Shown piece by piece: positions 54,635 through 63,382 of a stretch of DNA of 64,000 nt. The position numbers and the translations under genes were made by a program. Source of the DNA: Chloracidobacterium sp. (lineage in GTDB: Bacteria; Acidobacteriota; Blastocatellia; Pyrinomonadales; Pyrinomonadaceae); contig JADJTD010000001.1 of the NCBI GenBank assembly GCA_016711345.1, positions 1,488,001-1,552,000 on the forward strand, in the 5' to 3' direction. The number at the start of each line of letters is the position of its first letter. Within the stretch, counting starts at the first letter, position 1. Below the pieces are notes generated by a model. It ran no database searches and was not told the DNA's origin. It was given only the letters and a program-made list of their open reading frames with translations.

Positions 54635-55205
54635 CGCCCGCCCGCTTGATCGTGCATCCAAAGGCAGCGGTTGATGTCTTTTCGATCTTCTTTCCGGCCA
54701 GAGACGAGTCAAAGGCCGTTCTCAGGTACTTGTCGGTTATTTTGTTGCCGGTTCGGTCGTTGTCGATCGCTCCGTGATAAAGAAGTGTATTTTTGGCATC
54801 GACAAAGTAAACTTCCGGCGTTCGCGTAGCTCCAAGTTTGTCAGCAAGGAGGCTGTTCTTATCGATCAATACCGGGAAATTAAAGGTCAAAGACGCGTGT
54901 GCCTTGATCTGTTCGCCGTTTTCCGTGACGTTCGAATTTATGCCAATGACATTGATGCCCTTCGCTTTATAATCGGAAGCGATCTGATTCATCCGCTCGT
55001 TATACATATAGACAACCGGGCATTTTGCAGAAACAAAGATGATAACGGCGCCCTTTGTGCCCTTCATTTCGTTCAGGGTCTGCATTTTGCCGCTCGTGTC
55101 TGCCAAAGAAAAGTTTTCCATCGCAGCGCCGATGGCTAAACCTTGTGCACTTGCAGCCACGGCAAATGCAAAAAATATACTAAATAAGAATGCTGCTTTT
55201 TTCAT
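54627..55205 (-). CDS. Secreted redoxin (AhpC/TSA-like)
   Basis: 192 residues, signal peptide 1-20 (cleaved SAQ). 'AMENFSLADTSGKMQTLNEMKGTKGAVIIFVSAKCPVVYMYNERM' (~28-72) has a single Cys at the peroxidatic position. 'GATRTPEVYFVDAKNTLLYHGAIDND' is typical of the redoxin group, and there is a second Cys in the C-terminal 'AFGCTIKR'. It may reduce periplasmic peroxides with electrons from the coupled TlpA-like protein; this pairing is inference. Confidence 0.88.
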   Translation of the reverse strand: MKKAAFLFSIFFAFAVAASAQGLAIGAAMENFSLADTSGKMQTLNEMKGTKGAVIIFVSAKCPVVYMYNERMNQIASDYKAKGINVIGINSNVTENGEQIKAHASLTFNFPVLIDKNSLLADKLGATRTPEVYFVDAKNTLLYHGAIDNDRTGNKITDKYLRTAFDSSLAGKKIEKTSTAAFGCTIKRAGDE

Positions 55206-55439
55206 AAGTTCCCTCCAAGGAAGTATTTGCCTTTCAGTCTATCAATACGCAGAAATATCAAACAAGTTTTCAAGACTGTACAAGCAACGTCACAATAATA
55301 GATATGTTAGAACCGAGAATCAGTAACCATTTTGATGCAAAAATAGCCGCCAAGGACTAGAATCATTTCGTTAACGGTGAAAATGTTCGTCCGCATCCGC
55401 TAGATTGAATTTGTCGAATAAACTACAGCGAATAATTTT

Positions 55440-55892
55440 ATGCCAACAATTAGAAATCAAACTGAAAGAACAAAGCTGATAGAACGGCTAAACAAGCTTA
55501 CGGGCGAGGAAAAGGCGGCTTGGGGCAAGATGAACGTCAACCAAATGGTGTCCCATCTGGTTCAGGCAGGCGATCTGCCTTTCTCAGCGAGCCTTTCGGA
55601 TAAGAGTACCTTTTTTTCAAGAACCTTCATTAAACCGCTAATATTGTATGTTCTGCCGATGCCAAAAGAGGTAAAAACCTCGCCCGAAATGAATCAGCAG
55701 GAGAGCGGACGAAAACCACTGGAATTCGATGTGGATAAAGGCCTGGTCATCGACCTTATCAACAGATTAGGCGATTTGCCGGTCGATCACGATTGCAAAT
55801 ACCATCCATTTTTTGGAAAGATGAACGCAAAAGAATGGGCTGTGATCGCTTACAAGCACATAGACCATCATCTAAAACAATTTGGGGTTTAA
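55440..55892 (+). CDS. DUF1569 protein (DinB-like fold)
   Basis: 150 residues. 'WGKMNVNQMVSHLVQAGDLPFSASL' (~28-52) and 'HPFFGKMNAKEWAVIAYKHIDHHLKQFGV' at the C-terminus are DUF1569 hallmarks, with three His placed as in the DinB/YfiT metal site. Function unknown. It converges on the MgtE-like gene with only 2 nt between stop codons. Confidence 0.88.
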   Translation: MPTIRNQTERTKLIERLNKLTGEEKAAWGKMNVNQMVSHLVQAGDLPFSASLSDKSTFFSRTFIKPLILYVLPMPKEVKTSPEMNQQESGRKPLEFDVDKGLVIDLINRLGDLPVDHDCKYHPFFGKMNAKEWAVIAYKHIDHHLKQFGV

Positions 55893-55894
55893 CG

Positions 55895-57142
55895 TTATCC
55901 GAAAAGACGCGGAAGACGACGCTGCAAATTTTTTGGAAGGAGTATTTCCATCGCGTCATCGACGGTAACGATACCCGCAATGTCTCCGTCATCATCAATG
56001 ACAGGTAAGGCGAGAAGGTTATATTCGGAGATGGTCTGGGCGACCGCGTCTGCCGATTCCGATGGATGGACAAAACGGAATTCGGATCGCATTACTTCTT
56101 CGAGTTTTTTTGTCGGGTCGGATAAGATCAATGAACGCAATGAGATAAGACCGCAAATCTTCCAAGAATCTTTTTCCTCAACAACGTAAAGGTAATAGAT
56201 CATGTTCGGCGTCTCGGCCATTTCGCGAAGCGAACGTATCGTCTCGCCAACAGTCAAGTCTCTAGGAAATACGACGAACTCGGTCGTCATCAAGCCGCCC
56301 GCCGTGTCATTGTCAAACGCCATCAACTCGGCCACATGGGCCTTTTCCTCATCTTCCATCAAGGCAAAAAGCTGCTCGGACTTTTGATCAGGAAGCTGAT
56401 CGAGAACGTCCGCTGCATCGTCGGGTGACATTTCCTCTAGAATGTCGGCAGCACGTTCCTCATTTAAATCCTCCAAAATTTGGGCCTGAGTTTCGGTAGA
56501 CATTTCTTCTAATGTGTCGGCCGCAATTTCGTCATCGAGGCTTTCTACTACCTCGGTACGATGGATAGGTGAGAGTGACTCGGCGAGTTGGGCGATCTCG
56601 ACTGGATGAAGACGGGAAAGCTTGTCTTTTGAGGACTTTAGCTGCACTGTTACTGTTGCTGTGTCTGTGGCAAGATAGCCTACGTCTGCCCAGTCTATAA
56701 CTTCGACCGGACGGTCGCTGCCGTAGAAGCCTTTTGGCATAAGGCGGCGGACGAAGCCTTGCAGGCTCACATCGGCTCCTGAAACGCGCCAAATGCCGCC
56801 GGCTTCGATGAGTTGGACATCATTAACGCGGACGACGCGTTTACCGTCGACGTCGATGAGCTGATTGTCGAGCACATCTTTGCCCAACAAAACCTCACCT
56901 TCGCGGCGGATGAACGGCGTCAGGTCAAGGATCGCGGAGGTCATTTTGGCTCCGTGTAGGCCGAGGTTGGTAAAATCGCGGCTCGGCATAAAGAAATTAC
57001 GCCGCCGATAGCGAGCTACAAGGCCGATCACGGGCGGATGCTCTTCTTCACCGTATCTGACGAGAACGTCTTTGATGACCGCGATCTTTTCGTTGCGGGC
57101 GTCAAAAACAGGGCGATTCAAGATTTGTGACACGTACAGCAT
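55895..57142 (-). CDS. PRC-barrel/MgtE-N/CBS protein lacking the MgtE membrane channel
   Basis: 415 residues, no membrane helix. Residues ~1-170 contain PRC-barrel-like repeats ('LNRPVFDARNEKIAVIKDVLVRYG', 'LGKDVLDNQLIDVDGKRVVRVNDVQLIE'). Residues ~180-285 are an MgtE_N helical domain ('LSPIHRTEVVESLDDEIAADTLEEMS..'). Residues ~290-405 are a CBS pair ending 'PVIDDDGDIAGIVTVDDAMEILLP'. In full MgtE these domains sense Mg2+ and gate the channel. Here the channel is absent, so a stand-alone sensor or a regulator of another transporter is likely. The gene ends at the family's natural domain boundary, not by truncation. Confidence 0.88.
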   Translation of the reverse strand: MLYVSQILNRPVFDARNEKIAVIKDVLVRYGEEEHPPVIGLVARYRRRNFFMPSRDFTNLGLHGAKMTSAILDLTPFIRREGEVLLGKDVLDNQLIDVDGKRVVRVNDVQLIEAGGIWRVSGADVSLQGFVRRLMPKGFYGSDRPVEVIDWADVGYLATDTATVTVQLKSSKDKLSRLHPVEIAQLAESLSPIHRTEVVESLDDEIAADTLEEMSTETQAQILEDLNEERAADILEEMSPDDAADVLDQLPDQKSEQLFALMEDEEKAHVAELMAFDNDTAGGLMTTEFVVFPRDLTVGETIRSLREMAETPNMIYYLYVVEEKDSWKICGLISLRSLILSDPTKKLEEVMRSEFRFVHPSESADAVAQTISEYNLLALPVIDDDGDIAGIVTVDDAMEILLPKNLQRRLPRLFG

Positions 57143-57350
57143 GGTCGTTAACCGGAATAAAAATAGATTCTATCACCGAAATTTACTGAGAACACGATAA
57201 ACACGAGTAAATATATGTAAAATAAATGTTGTTTAAAATATTTATATTTTGTGGAAACCTATTCCCGTTGCGCATTTCTATACTAATAGACCAAGCGAAA
57301 GCCGTGCACGGTTTTCGATTTGTCAAAACCCCTTCCGACTACACCACACA

Positions 57351-58232
57351 ATGAAATCATCACTCACCAAAGCCCTATTTATCTCTTTAATTGCAGTAGT
57401 TCCCGCCTTTTCACAGACTGGTCCACGTGTTTTGGACAATTTTGCGATCGCAAACGGCGTTCAGGTTCGCCGGACGGAATCCATTCCTGTTTTCGCCAAA
57501 ACAAAGGCAAAATTAGGCTCAAAAGCCGCTAACAGCAAGAGTCTCGTGCAAAAGACGGCACAAGTCCGCCCTGTCGTTCCGACGCGTATGAGCGTCACTG
57601 AGGGCCTTGCGGACCGAGAAATGATGCAGCCGCAGTACAGCAGCTACAACAAGCTCTCGCTCGGCTCAAACACTCAAATGAAAGGGTTTACGACCGGTGA
57701 TGCAATGATCGATTCGTTTATTGTCGATTCGAGCCGCCGTTACGGCATTGATCCTCTGCTGATCTACGCTCAGATGCACCAGGAATCGTCATTTAAGCTC
57801 AAAGCCTTATCTTATAAGGGTGCGAGCGGCCTGATGCAGCTCATGCCGGCGACCGCGAGACGTTTGGGCGTGACCAATATCTACGACCCGCGACAGAATA
57901 TCGAAGGCGGCGTCAAATACATGCGAATGCTGCTGGATATGTTCGGCCAGGACGTAAACCTTGCATTAGCAGGATATAACGCCGGTGAAGGTGCCGTGAT
58001 GAAATACGGCCGCCAGATACCGCCATACAACGAAACCCGCGAATACGTACGCCGGATCTCGGCTCGCTACGGCTCGATATCTGACGGCAGCTATGCCCGA
58101 ACAGTGCGAAGAGTAAACGCCCCAACCGCCGCAAAACTCGAACAAAAAGACGCTCGCCCGCTCAGCATCTACGAGCCAAACGCACTAGCCATCCGCCTAG
58201 CCGACGGCCGGATGCGACTCGTTAATCAATAA
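57351..58232 (+). CDS. Secreted lytic transglycosylase (SLT domain)
   Basis: 293 residues from ATG 57351, which begins a signal peptide (cleaved after AFS). The SLT domain spans ~125-250: 'YGIDPLLIYAQMHQESSFKLKALSYKGASGLMQLMPATARRLGV' with the catalytic Glu in HQESSF, and 'NLALAGYNAGEGAVMKYGRQIPPYNETREYVRRI'. It cleaves peptidoglycan glycan strands non-hydrolytically. Followed by a strong terminator. Confidence 0.95.
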   Translation: MKSSLTKALFISLIAVVPAFSQTGPRVLDNFAIANGVQVRRTESIPVFAKTKAKLGSKAANSKSLVQKTAQVRPVVPTRMSVTEGLADREMMQPQYSSYNKLSLGSNTQMKGFTTGDAMIDSFIVDSSRRYGIDPLLIYAQMHQESSFKLKALSYKGASGLMQLMPATARRLGVTNIYDPRQNIEGGVKYMRMLLDMFGQDVNLALAGYNAGEGAVMKYGRQIPPYNETREYVRRISARYGSISDGSYARTVRRVNAPTAAKLEQKDARPLSIYEPNALAIRLADGRMRLVNQ

Positions 58233-58263
58233 CTAAAGCTTCTCCAACTAGTCGAAAAGACTT

Positions 58264-58292
58264 GCGGCCAACAGGCGTTGGCCGCTTTTTTT
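58264..58292 (+). terminator. Rho-independent terminator of the lytic transglycosylase gene
   Basis: Perfect 9-bp stem GCGGCCAAC (58264-58272) / GTTGGCCGC (58277-58285), 4-nt loop, followed by seven T. Confidence 0.95.
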
Positions 58293-58437
58293 CGTTTTAG
58301 TCAGCATTTTATTGGCTTTTGACGCAGGGAGCGTCGGGACAGGCGGATCAGGAGGTTGCGGCGGAATTTTTGGCCTGTTTTTACTGGAAAACATATATAA
58401 CTACTTAAAATTCAGTCGTTTACGCCACTTGCAGCGT

Positions 58438-58617
58438 TGGTTAAGGCTCAAAAAGCCATCGGCGCACCCCAAAAAGCCATCGGAGACACCCAAAAAGCCA
58501 TCGGAAAAATTTCATATTTACGACAATTTCAGCTTTAAAAACATCGTTTTTGGGGATTTCCACTAGTCGACCACCGGCTAGCTCCGCCATATTCGCCGCC
58601 TCTCCCGCAAACCAGCC
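58438..58617 (-). repeat. Dispersed ~180-bp repeat, copy B (inverted relative to 40179-40356)
   Basis: Contains three CCAAAAAGCCATCGG-type units of ~21 bp (58448-58507), the reverse complement of the units in copy A. It then carries a middle stretch with AGCTTTAAAAAC, a CCACTAGTCGACCACC word and a G/C-rich end. Both the tandem units and the unique middle align with copy A. The open frame through it (58312-58566) is repeat-derived and not called as a gene. Confidence 0.8.
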
Positions 58618-58835
58618 GATTTAGCGACCATCGTTTACCATTTTTTGTCTCAACACGCCACAGGTTTGCCTCTGTCAATGGCGATTGGCGGAGGCATAGC
58701 CTAGGTTTTTTAAAGGCTATCGGAAAGGCACAGCCTTTCCGCATGGCAATTAGGAATCTAGATTTTATTTGCAGAGCGGTGAGGCTTTGCCTCACCTATC
58801 GACCGCGTGGCATTAGTGAGTTATCATTTTGCTTG
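58618..58835. repeat. Short palindromes upstream of the zinc-ribbon/PH gene
   Basis: Two perfect hairpins: CGGAAAGGC-ACA-GCCTTTCCG (58721-58741), sharing its stem with the island at 39741-40126, and GGTGAGGC-TTT-GCCTCACC (58778-58796). Together with copy B they make most of 58293-58835 non-coding repeat sequence. No gene was recognised here. Confidence 0.65.
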
Positions 58836-59459
58836 ATGTATTGCGAAAAATGCGGAGCGGACAATTCGGAGACGGCGGTGTTTTGCAGGAAATGCGGCGT
58901 GGCGATGGCGGAGATGGAGACGCGTGTGGCTGCGCGAAGTGCAATGGCTGATGTACCTCAAAGCCGGGTCCAAAGTCCGATGTCCAATGTCCAAAATTCG
59001 AGTGCGATTGAAAGAGAGGTCTTTGCGATCGCTCCGACGATGAAGTTTGTGAAGGCGGGCTATATTGGTGCCGCTGTTGCTGCAATTTTGTTGGTTGGTA
59101 TTGTCAGTGCGCTTCTTTCGAGCTATGTGCCAATATGGGTTGCGGTTATCTTGGGGCTGCTGCTATTTTTGGTGCCGGGCTTTTATCATCTCAAACAAAA
59201 ATTTTTGCGTTATACGCTGACGGAAACGAAATTAGAGATCGATTCGGGCTTTATTTCTCGTAATACGCGTAATGTGCCGCTTCGAAGGGTACAGGATGTG
59301 ACCGTTTCGGCGACGCCTTGGCAGAGGCTGTTGGGAATAGGCGATCTCGTCATCGACAACGCCAGCGACGACGGCGGCAAGACCATGCTCAAAAACATCG
59401 ACACGCCAAAACGTTATGCCGACGAGTTGCTCGAACAGATGCGGCGGTTGGAGAGATAA
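58836..59459 (+). CDS. Zinc-ribbon plus bacterial PH-domain membrane protein
   Basis: 207 residues from ATG 58836, where the zinc ribbon begins; earlier in-frame codons are repeat sequence. Zinc ribbon C-x2-C..C-x2-C in 'YCEKCGADNSETAVFCRKCG' (2-21). A ~40-residue linker that includes a short DNA repeat follows, then two membrane helices (~75-120) and a bPH2/YdbS-like domain ('FLRYTLTETKLEIDSGFISRNTRNVPLRRVQDVTV', ~130-165). Function unknown. Confidence 0.85.
   Translation: MYCEKCGADNSETAVFCRKCGVAMAEMETRVAARSAMADVPQSRVQSPMSNVQNSSAIEREVFAIAPTMKFVKAGYIGAAVAAILLVGIVSALLSSYVPIWVAVILGLLLFLVPGFYHLKQKFLRYTLTETKLEIDSGFISRNTRNVPLRRVQDVTVSATPWQRLLGIGDLVIDNASDDGGKTMLKNIDTPKRYADELLEQMRRLER
58968..58995 (+). 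repeat. Short direct repeat inside the zinc-ribbon/PH gene
   Basis: Four copies of a GTCCAA/GTCCGA word in 28 nt. It is read in frame as the linker 'VQSPMSNVQN'. The style (short, low-complexity, unlike flanking codons) is that of small intergenic repeats. Confidence 0.55.
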
Positions 59460-59470
59460 GCGGTAAGATT

Positions 59471-59561
59471 CACCACAAAGACACGAAGAACACAAAGAAT
59501 TTAAGGCAGATATAATTGTTGAAGTTATTTTTTCCTTCGTGAACTTTGTGTCTTTGTGGTT
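59471..59561. repeat. Inverted repeat of the 'CACAAAGACAC' family upstream of rfbB
   Basis: The left arm from 59471 begins CACCACAAAGACACGAAG; the right arm ends CTTTGTGTCTTTGTGG near 59559. The arms are ~26 nt and imperfect. The right arm ends about 10 nt before the rfbB ATG, so the rfbB leader is repeat-derived. Diverged relative of 18019-18100. Confidence 0.8.
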
Positions 59562-59570
59562 AATAATTTT

Positions 59571-60596
59571 ATGAAGACGATATTTGTAACGGGTGGTGCG
59601 GGTTTTATTGGGTCGGCGTTTGTGCGTCAGGTTTTGGAGCGAACTGACGATGTGCGCATCGTGAATTTTGACGCGCTGACCTATGCGGGAAATCTTGAGA
59701 ACCTGAACGGTTTGGATGAGAGTCGTCACGAGTTTGTTAAGGGCGATATTTGCGACGCGGAGGTTGTTCTATCGGCGCTGCCTGATGGGTGTGACGCGAT
59801 ATTTAATTTTGCTGCAGAGTCGCACGTTGATCGGAGTATCACTTCGGCAGGCGAATTCTTGCGCACGAACATCATTGGCACACAGGTTTTGCTCGACGCT
59901 GCGCGTGAAAAAAGTGTTCGGCGTTTTGTGCAGGTTTCGACCGATGAAGTGATGGGAAGTTTGACGGACGGTTCGGATGAGCTTTTTACGGAGGACACCG
60001 CGCTTGCACCAAATTCACCTTATGCCGCGTCGAAGGCTTCGGCGGAGTTGATGGTCAGAGCGGCTCGCGAAACTTTTGGCGTCGATGCCGTCATCACGCG
60101 CTGCGGAAACAATTACGGGCCGCGTCAATTTCCGGAAAAACTGATCCCGCTGATGATCGCCAACGCGATGGCAGACGAACCGCTTCCCGTTTACGGTGAC
60201 GGGCGAAATGTGCGTGATTGGATATTTGTCGAGGACCATTGCGCCGCGATCTGGCTCGCATATGAGAAAGGCGTTTCGGGCGAGGCTTACAACATTGGTG
60301 CTCGTAATGAACGTGAGAATATTGATGTCGTTACAGCGATCCTTGATGCTTTGGGTAAGCCGCACAGCCTGATCAAATTTGTCACCGACCGTCTTGGACA
60401 CGACCGCCGTTACGCGATCGATGCAACCAAAACTGAGAACGAACTTGGCTGGAAACCCGCGACCACCTGGGAAACCGGCTTGGCTCAAACTATCGATTGG
60501 TACAGATCAAATCAGGATTGGGTCGATCACGTTCGCAGCGGTGAGTATCGTGAATATTACCGCGAGATGTATGGAGCAAGACTGACTGGAAACTAA
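59571..60596 (+). CDS. rfbB: dTDP-glucose 4,6-dehydratase
   Basis: 341 residues from ATG 59571 at the Rossmann start. 'MKTIFVTGGAGFIGSAFVRQVL' binds NAD. 'NFAAESHVDRSI' (~80), the T-D-E of 'STDEVMGSL' (~125), Y-x-x-x-K in 'YAASKASAE' and 'RCGNNYGPRQFPEKLIPLMI' define RfbB. The motif has Met where the family has Tyr ('DEVYG'), a tolerated but unusual change. It makes dTDP-4-keto-6-deoxyglucose for surface polysaccharide. rfbA/C/D are not present in the window. Confidence 0.93.
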   Translation: MKTIFVTGGAGFIGSAFVRQVLERTDDVRIVNFDALTYAGNLENLNGLDESRHEFVKGDICDAEVVLSALPDGCDAIFNFAAESHVDRSITSAGEFLRTNIIGTQVLLDAAREKSVRRFVQVSTDEVMGSLTDGSDELFTEDTALAPNSPYAASKASAELMVRAARETFGVDAVITRCGNNYGPRQFPEKLIPLMIANAMADEPLPVYGDGRNVRDWIFVEDHCAAIWLAYEKGVSGEAYNIGARNERENIDVVTAILDALGKPHSLIKFVTDRLGHDRRYAIDATKTENELGWKPATTWETGLAQTIDWYRSNQDWVDHVRSGEYREYYREMYGARLTGN

Positions 60597-60645
60597 TAAC
60601 TGATAACTGATAACTAATAGTTTTTAGTTATGAGTATTCAGTTTC
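60591..60645. repeat. Imperfect inverted repeat at the rfbB / tyrosine-kinase convergent junction
   Basis: ACTGATAACTGATAACTAAT words (about 60591-60620) face TTTAGTTATGAGTATTCAGTTT (60621-60645). The rfbB stop codon (60594-60596) falls within the left arm, and the right arm abuts the kinase stop (60646-60648). Likely bidirectional terminator. Confidence 0.6.
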
Positions 60646-63159
60646 TTACTTTCCTGCCGCTTCGGCGTTCGCTCTTTCCTGGTCTTCTAAATACGGCGTT
60701 GATTCGTCATCGTCGCTTTGTGAGTAGTATTTGTAATAACCCGATCCGTAGTAATCGTATTCCATCGAGCCTGCCTTGATGCCGTTTAGGACAACGCCGT
60801 AGATGCGGGCTCCGATAGCGCTGACGCGTTGTTTGAACTGGCGCATCAGATGGATCGAACTCTTATTCGCCATCGCCACGAGGATAACGCCATCGACAAG
60901 CGTCGAGAGTATCGACGCGTCAGTGAACGAGATCGCAGGCGGCGAATCGATGATGACGTGCTTGAATTTGCCGCTCAAGAATTCCAGCAAATTGCGCATC
61001 TCATTCGAACTGAGCAGCTCAGCCGGGTTTGGCGGAATCGGGCCGCTCGTGATGATCTTCAGACGCGGCAGATCTGCATAAGTGCGGATGAGATTTTCGG
61101 TGTCTTTATCGCCCGAAAGATAATTCGTCAGGCCCTTTGTATTCTCAAATCCAAAATGACTGTGCAGACGCGGACGGCGAAGATCGCAGTCGATGATCAC
61201 AACATCTGCATCGGACTGCGCAAGTGTGATCGCGGTATTGATCGCAGTTGTTGTTTTGCCTTCGGACGGTTGCGACGATGTGACAAGGATCGTTTGCGGC
61301 GGTTTGCCGGCGGACGAGAACAGAAGCGAAGTTCGCAAATGGCGATATGCCTCGGCCATCGGCGAATGGCGGTCGTCCATCGTTATGAGAGCAGATGGTG
61401 CCGCGGCTCCATTTCCATTTACGGCCGTGAGCAGCTTTCGTTTTTCAGTATTGAGGTAATGCGGAATAAGAGCGAGTGTCGGCAGTCCGAGATGACGGCT
61501 GATGTCGTCAGACGTTCGCACAGAGTCGTCAAGATAATCAAGCAAAAACGCGAGGCCGATGCCTGCCGCAAATGACAAAAGAAGTGCTACAAGAATATTT
61601 CGTCCACGCTGCGGCCCGATCGGCGAGCCAGGTGTCATCGCTTTATTTTGGACGGTAATATTGTCCGGCCGACCGCTCGACAACGCTAATTCCTGTTCCT
61701 TTTGACGCTGCGTGTAAGTGTTCAAAAGGTCGCGGTTATTTTTCAGGCCATCGCGAAGAGTTGTGAGTTTGGTTTCAACCTGGCCCTCGATATTAGCTTT
61801 TGCGGCTTGTTGATCAAATTTCGCTATGGCTCCGGATAGCCGCTGCTGCGATGCTGCCAACTGCGACCGCAGACTTGCAAGAACCTCTCGCACGGCATTC
61901 TTTTCAAAATTCGAACCTTCGATCGTGATTTTTTGTAATCCCTCGCGGCCAACACGTTCTCTCTGGCTGTTGAGCGTCACGATCTCGGCATCGATCTGCT
62001 TTACGCTTTTATGTTCCGTGGTGTATTTTACCAACAGCTCTTCGCGTTTTTGCTGCCTTTCGTCGATGCGCCTGTCGAGGTCCTCGATGCGTTTTTCAAG
62101 ATCGATCTTTCGCGAATCATTTAGCTTGCGGGCAGCGATTATAGCCTGGTTGTCGCCTACGATCGAGAGAATATCGCCATTTTCACCGGCTTGGACAGCA
62201 GCGTTATACATAGCCTGAAGCCTATCGACTTCGAGTTGAGCATCATTCCGCTGAGCCTGCAGAATCTTAAGATTGTCTGCCCTGAGGGCGTTGCCGCCTT
62301 CGACGAGGGGCAGATTACCGGATTTCATCTCGGCGATCATGTCGTTTTCTTGTTGGGCGATCGTGCCTTTCAGTTCTTCGATCGACGCTCCGAGATCTTC
62401 GTATGCCTTTTGCGCACCTGATGTTTCGCGGTCGGCGTCTTCTTTGATAAAGAGTTCTGCAACGCGGTCGGCTGCTTTAGCAGCAACAGACGGATTAGTG
62501 CTTTGGAGGCTGATGTTTACAATATTTGTCCTGTCTAAAGGCACAACCCTTAAACCGCTTACAAGGACAGCCGCGTAAAATTCGGCACGCGTATTTTCTT
62601 CCGGTGTAAGCTGGATCTGACCGTTTTTGGCAGTATCCGGCGAAGTATCGCTAACTATTGGTAATGAATTATCAGTGCTTTCGGTTTTTTGGCCGCCTGA
62701 GAACAATGAGCGAACACTAGCCAAAATACCGCGATTCTGTTCGCCAAAAAGATTGGGATCGCGATGCAGGCCGAGCGAAATGACGACTCGCCTCATCAGA
62801 TCGGGATTCTTAAGTAGCTCAAGCTGAGTATTGTAATATTGCTGATTATCGCCGAAATTGATGTTGATCGCGTCTTTTTGAGTCTGCGGCACCTTGCGCG
62901 GCTCAATGATCATCGAGGCTTGAGCCTCATAGATAGACGGCTGGCGAAACGAATAAAACGCTGCCGCCGCGGTCGTCAATATCGTGATCGCCAAAATGAT
63001 CGGCAGCCGTTTGTAAACGATATTGAAATACTGTCTGATCGAGCGCCTGCTGTCGAGAGCATTGTCGTAAGAAGACGAATAATTACCGGGATACTCAATG
63101 TTTACCGGCTGAAGATCTTTTGTTATCGGTAGCGGTGTCAACCGCTGGTCGTTTTCCAT
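60646..63159 (-). CDS. Polysaccharide co-polymerase/tyrosine autokinase, Wzc-like (BY-kinase)
   Basis: 837 residues. N-terminal cytoplasmic ~45 residues, a membrane helix (~52-72), a Wzz/PCP periplasmic domain with long coiled coils (~75-555) and a second helix (~560-580). The kinase domain has Walker A 'SSQPSEGKTT' (~630), Walker A' 'VVIIDCDLRRP' (~653), Walker B 'HVIIDSPPA' (~735) and a C-terminal Tyr cluster 'YDYYGSGYYKYY' (~801-812). It controls chain length and export of capsule/exopolysaccharide. Neighbouring rfbB supports a polysaccharide role. Confidence 0.95.
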   Translation of the reverse strand: MENDQRLTPLPITKDLQPVNIEYPGNYSSSYDNALDSRRSIRQYFNIVYKRLPIILAITILTTAAAAFYSFRQPSIYEAQASMIIEPRKVPQTQKDAININFGDNQQYYNTQLELLKNPDLMRRVVISLGLHRDPNLFGEQNRGILASVRSLFSGGQKTESTDNSLPIVSDTSPDTAKNGQIQLTPEENTRAEFYAAVLVSGLRVVPLDRTNIVNISLQSTNPSVAAKAADRVAELFIKEDADRETSGAQKAYEDLGASIEELKGTIAQQENDMIAEMKSGNLPLVEGGNALRADNLKILQAQRNDAQLEVDRLQAMYNAAVQAGENGDILSIVGDNQAIIAARKLNDSRKIDLEKRIEDLDRRIDERQQKREELLVKYTTEHKSVKQIDAEIVTLNSQRERVGREGLQKITIEGSNFEKNAVREVLASLRSQLAASQQRLSGAIAKFDQQAAKANIEGQVETKLTTLRDGLKNNRDLLNTYTQRQKEQELALSSGRPDNITVQNKAMTPGSPIGPQRGRNILVALLLSFAAGIGLAFLLDYLDDSVRTSDDISRHLGLPTLALIPHYLNTEKRKLLTAVNGNGAAAPSALITMDDRHSPMAEAYRHLRTSLLFSSAGKPPQTILVTSSQPSEGKTTTAINTAITLAQSDADVVIIDCDLRRPRLHSHFGFENTKGLTNYLSGDKDTENLIRTYADLPRLKIITSGPIPPNPAELLSSNEMRNLLEFLSGKFKHVIIDSPPAISFTDASILSTLVDGVILVAMANKSSIHLMRQFKQRVSAIGARIYGVVLNGIKAGSMEYDYYGSGYYKYYSQSDDDESTPYLEDQERANAEAAGK

Positions 63160-63382
63160 ACTGCCAAAATCTAAGTCCTAACTGGCCACTCGACGCGAAC
63201 TTGCTTTATACCATATTCAGCCGCGTTTTTCACCAAAATAGTCTTTGTAACCTCGATTCTACCACGTTCTCACGAGAGTTGCGCCCATTTGTTGCAGCCA
63301 AGCCGTCTTTGATAGAGGTAGTCACGCAGTGGTATATTGAATGTTTGCCCTATGCTTAATATATCGGGCAATAGAGGCTGGT

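Noticed and set aside
58312..58566. 84-codon frame with KKPS repeats
   Set aside because: Its repeats come from the 21-bp tandem units of dispersed copy B, and copy A does not keep the frame.
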